From positions 20,037 through 84,036 of the forward strand of contig JAEZJK010000075.1 in NCBI GenBank assembly GCA_023415835.1: a DNA stretch of 64,000 bases, written 5' to 3'. The stretch comes from Bacillota bacterium. Its GTDB lineage: Bacteria; Bacillota; UBA4882; UBA8346. A program made the position numbers and the translations under genes. The first letter of the stretch is position 1, and the number at the start of each line of letters is the position of its first letter. The notes beneath the pieces are model-generated. The model had not been told where the DNA came from. It ran no database searches and saw only the letters and a program-made list of their open reading frames with translations. Of the stretch, positions 61,108 through 64,000 are shown piece by piece.

Positions 61108-63514
61108 AAAAATGGTTGACCAAAAAATTATCACCCTAGATGGAGCGTTCGGAACTGAACTTCAGAAGATGGGTATGCCGACTGGGGCCTGTCCGGAGCA
61201 GTGGGTGCTAGAGCATCCGGAGTCGATTGTTGCTATTCAAAAAGGTTATGTGGCGGCTGGATCGGATGTTGTTTATACCTGCACCTTTAGCGGAAACAGA
61301 GTAAAACTTGAGGAGTTCGGCTTGGCCGACGGGATCTTGGAAATAAACCGGAAATTAGCGTTATTATCCAGGGAAGCGGTAGGCCGGTCCGGATTGGTAG
61401 CCGGAGATCTCTCAATTACCGGGCAGTTCGTTCATCCCTTCGGGCAAATTCCTTTTGAAACAGCAGTTGAGGTTTATAAGGAACAAGTACAAGGGCTTCT
61501 GGAAGGCGGGGTAGACTTATTTGCCATTGAGACTATGACTGACCTACAGGAGGCAAGGGCGGCGGTAATAGCAGTAAAAGAAAGCTGTGAACTCCCGATT
61601 TGTGTCACGATGACCTTTGATGAGGACGGCCGGACATTAACCGGAACCGACCCGGTAACCGCTTTAATAACCCTTCAAAGCCTAGGCGCTGATGCGGTAG
61701 GCTGTAACTGCTCAACCGGCCCGGAAACCATGGTTAAGTTCATTCAAAAAATGAAACCCTACGCCCGGGTGCCGTTAATTGCAAAACCAAATGCTGGATT
61801 GCCCAAGTTGATTAATGGTAGGACTGTATTTAGTATGGGGGCTGCAGAATTTGGAACCTATATCAAGGCCTTAGTGGAAGCGGGGGTGAATTTAATCGGA
61901 GGGTGTTGCGGCACCTCACCGGAGTTTATTGAGGAAATAAGGGATCGGATTAACGGATTAACGCCGGTTGCTATTAATCCAACCAGTTTTAGCGCCGTAA
62001 CATCAACTCGGAAATCAGTATTTATCGGTTTTAATCAACCATTGGCGATTATCGGGGAACGAATCAACCCTACCGGTAAAAAGAAACTTCAGGAGGAGTT
62101 GCGGGAAGGTAGAACCGGAGAGGTACGCCGTTTTGCACTGGAACAAACCGAAAAAGGCGCAGCTATTCTTGATGTGAATGTGGGAATGCCGGGAATTGAT
62201 GAAAAGTCGAAGATGGTTGAGATAGTAGGCTTGTTAAGTACGATGATGGAATCGCCCTTGTGCCTGGATTCCTCTAACCCTGAAGTCTTGGAGGCGGCAT
62301 TAAGGATTTATCCCGGAAGGGCATTGATTAATTCGATCTCCGGAGAAAAAGAGAAGCTGGCGAAACTACTTCCGGTGGCTGCTAAGTATGGGGCGATGTT
62401 TATTCTCTTGCCATTAGGTGATGGCGGCCTTCCGGAAACGGCTGAGGAACGAATCAGGGTTGTGGAAGCGGTATATGCGGAAGCTAAAAGTTTTGGGTTT
62501 GAAAAACAGGACATCATCGTCGACGGGCTGGTGCTCACGGTCTCATCAAATCAGGCTGCGGCCAGGGAAACTTTAAAATTAATCGATTGGTCGGCTCATC
62601 ATTTTAAGGCTAATTCGAACATTGGGTTGTCTAATGTCTCCTATGGATTGCCTGAAAGGAGTTGGGTAAACGCAGCTTTTCTAGGAATGGCTGTTGGTAG
62701 CGGGTTGACGGTAGCCATCGCGAACCCCTCAAGTGAATTGTTGATGAATATCAAAATGGCCTCCGATGTATTAAGCGGAACTGATGAAGGCAGTAGAAAT
62801 TATTTGAACTATTTTTCACAGAAGCCTGATCTTAATAAACCGATAACCTCCAGTGAAACAGTCTCATTGTCAACACTAGATAAGGTTTATCAAAGTGTCT
62901 TAAAAGGCGATCAGGAAGAGATAATTGCTTTGTTGGAGAATGCAATTAAAGAGGGGCATCAACCAAGCGAATTGGTTAATAAGTATTTAATTCCCGCAAT
63001 TACAGAGGTGGGAGAGTTATTTGAAAAGAAACAATATTTCTTGCCTCAACTTATCCAAAGCGCAGGGGTTATGAAAAAAGCTTTTGGATACTTAGAACCA
63101 TTGCTGCAGCGACACGATAGTAAGGAACAGCGACAAAAAACCAAAGTAGTATTAGCGACGGTTAAGGGAGACATTCATGATATTGGGAAGAACATTGTCG
63201 CCTTAATGTTGCGGAATTATGGTTTTGAGGTTTATGATTTAGGTAAAGATGTAGCTGCCGGTGAAATTATTGAGAAAGCGAAAATGTTTGGAGCTCAGAT
63301 AGTCGGGTTATCGGCTTTAATGACTACAACAATGGTTGAAATGAAAAATGTGATCAGTTTAGCCAGAAAAGAAGGGTTAAAAGCGAAATTTATAATCGGT
63401 GGCGCCGTAGTGACCGATCAGTATGCCAAAGAAATTGAGGCTGATGGCTATGCAGAGGATGCCCATAAGGCCGTAAAGATAGCTCAAAAATTAGCGGGAA
63501 CATCCGATATTTAA
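61088..63514 (+). CDS. metH: Cobalamin-dependent methionine synthase (without activation domain)
   Basis: Transfers the methyl group of methyltetrahydrofolate to homocysteine via cobalamin. About 808 residues. Homocysteine domain (about 1-290) with zinc cysteines in GCNCSTGPE and GGCCGTSPE; pterin-binding domain (about 325-575: IIGERINPTGKK, INSISGE); cobalamin cap and Rossmann domain (about 595-808) with the cobalt-ligating motif DIHDIGKN (His697). It ends where the activation domain would begin, as in Thermotoga-like MetH. ATG 61088 is preferred to 61061. Last gene before the rRNA promoters. Confidence 0.95.
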   Translation: MNRTTFKKMVDQKIITLDGAFGTELQKMGMPTGACPEQWVLEHPESIVAIQKGYVAAGSDVVYTCTFSGNRVKLEEFGLADGILEINRKLALLSREAVGRSGLVAGDLSITGQFVHPFGQIPFETAVEVYKEQVQGLLEGGVDLFAIETMTDLQEARAAVIAVKESCELPICVTMTFDEDGRTLTGTDPVTALITLQSLGADAVGCNCSTGPETMVKFIQKMKPYARVPLIAKPNAGLPKLINGRTVFSMGAAEFGTYIKALVEAGVNLIGGCCGTSPEFIEEIRDRINGLTPVAINPTSFSAVTSTRKSVFIGFNQPLAIIGERINPTGKKKLQEELREGRTGEVRRFALEQTEKGAAILDVNVGMPGIDEKSKMVEIVGLLSTMMESPLCLDSSNPEVLEAALRIYPGRALINSISGEKEKLAKLLPVAAKYGAMFILLPLGDGGLPETAEERIRVVEAVYAEAKSFGFEKQDIIVDGLVLTVSSNQAAARETLKLIDWSAHHFKANSNIGLSNVSYGLPERSWVNAAFLGMAVGSGLTVAIANPSSELLMNIKMASDVLSGTDEGSRNYLNYFSQKPDLNKPITSSETVSLSTLDKVYQSVLKGDQEEIIALLENAIKEGHQPSELVNKYLIPAITEVGELFEKKQYFLPQLIQSAGVMKKAFGYLEPLLQRHDSKEQRQKTKVVLATVKGDIHDIGKNIVALMLRNYGFEVYDLGKDVAAGEIIEKAKMFGAQIVGLSALMTTTMVEMKNVISLARKEGLKAKFIIGGAVVTDQYAKEIEADGYAEDAHKAVKIAQKLAGTSDI

Positions 63515-63595
63515 TTTAACCGCTAAATCAACAGAGCAAATAAAGCTAGTTTTGGTAGGGTTTTTTCGGGTTCTAAAAAAATTAAAAAAATATGC

Positions 63596-63624
63596 TTGAC
63601 AGTTAAAATGGGATGTGGTAATCT
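63596..63624 (+). promoter_or_regulatory. rRNA promoter P1
   Basis: TTGACA (63596-63601), 17-nt spacer, TAATCT (63619-63624). A TTGTCGC / GCGACAA hairpin lies just downstream at the likely transcription start. Confidence 0.8.
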
Positions 63625-63703
63625 ATTAAAGTTGTCGCAATTCGAAGCGACAAATCAATCACATAGCAGCGGTTTTTACAAAAAAAGGTTTAAAAAATGT
63701 GAT

Positions 63704-63732
63704 TGACAAAACAACATGATATGTGATATATT
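63704..63732 (+). promoter_or_regulatory. rRNA promoter P2
   Basis: TTGACA (63704-63709), 17-nt spacer, TATATT (63727-63732), about 220 nt before 16S rRNA. Together with P1 it forms the tandem arrangement usual for rRNA operons. Confidence 0.85.
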
Positions 63733-63955
63733 TAGAAATGCGTCGCGACACTGAACGTGACGGACTTGAACCTTGAAAACTGAACAGCAGTAAAGCGAAA
63801 GACTGGTAGGTCTTTTGAATTAAGAAAAACCTGTCATGAGGTAAGTGCAGCAATGCACTAAAAACATGGCCAGAAAAAACTAGAGCTATTGTTCAAGCTC
63901 GCCAAAATCGTTTATTGTGAGAACGCACCTTGGTGTGTTCCAACAAGATAAAGAT
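63733..63955 (+). other. 16S rRNA leader region
   Basis: Precursor leader with CCTTGAAAACTGAACA at 63770-63785, a sequence typical of Bacillota rRNA leaders, and a GAACGCACC / GGTGTGTTC stem (63921-63940) near the processing site. No tRNA gene is present in it. Confidence 0.7.
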
Positions 63956-64000
63956 TTTCACGGAGAGTTTGATCCTGGCTCAGGACGAACGCTGGCGGCG
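63956..64000 (+). rRNA. rrs: 16S ribosomal RNA, 5' end only
   Basis: The conserved 16S start AGAGTTTGATCCTGGCTCAG (63964-63983), then GACGAACGCTGGCGGCG, runs off the right edge. The exact mature 5' end is estimated from the Bacillus alignment. Confidence 0.97.

Overview
The window reads as a chromosomal segment of a diderm (two-membrane) member of the Bacillota. Bacillota-type traits are ribonuclease J, a SpoVB-like flippase, NMT1/SsuA-type ABC importers and an rRNA leader carrying the words CCTTGAAAACTGAACA just before 16S rRNA. Outer-membrane traits are a type IV pilus secretin (PilQ), a porin-like barrel ending in Trp, an OmpA-domain protein, a TolB-like propeller, and ABC substrate-binding proteins with ordinary signal peptides instead of lipoboxes. 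This resembles Hydrogenispora/Limnochordia, Halanaerobiia or Negativicutes; the exact class cannot be fixed from sequence alone. Most of the window is housekeeping sequence. No phage, intact insertion sequence, CRISPR array or tRNA gene was seen.

Layout. 1-5.8 kb: end of a Bat aerotolerance operon (batD, batE), a Prc/Tsp periplasmic protease and an iron-dependent alcohol dehydrogenase. 5.8-12.7 kb: an orphan secreted propeller, an OmpA/TIG protein, an M23 peptidase and a lipid kinase, separated by two long repeat-rich intergenic stretches. 12.9-22.4 kb: two class A penicillin-binding proteins, a SpoVB-like flippase, an NMT1-type ABC importer and the pseudouridine synthase RsuA. 22.4-29.8 kb: amt-glnB, a DUF362 ferredoxin protein, a second NMT1-type importer and RNase J. 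29.9-35.4 kb: a complete cecR-ybhGFSR-like drug-efflux operon. 35.5-46.0 kb: the type IV pilus operon pilB-T-C-pilin-D-M-N-O-P-Q behind a consensus promoter and a possible terminator/antiterminator leader. 46.2-53.2 kb: a small lipoprotein, a third importer without a binding protein, a porin with a structured leader, a PD40 propeller and glutamate dehydrogenase. 53.3-55.6 kb: minor pilins on the minus strand. 55.7-63.5 kb: a membrane protein, an Eis-like acetyltransferase, then nagA-phosphoesterase-ParB/ferredoxin-MetH activation protein-metH. 63.6-64 kb: tandem rRNA promoters and the 5' end of 16S rRNA.

How the genes fit together. Envelope and surface functions dominate: cell-wall synthesis and remodelling, outer-membrane proteins, pili and efflux. 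Nitrogen metabolism (amt-glnB, gdhA) and cobalamin-dependent methionine synthesis form the metabolic part. The most unusual points are a ParB/sulfiredoxin-fold domain fused to a 2[4Fe-4S] ferredoxin inside the metH operon, C-terminal LysM domains on the secretin, structured leaders ahead of pilB and the porin, and a set of 7-nt or 9-nt phased degenerate repeats that begin directly after the stop codons of many genes.
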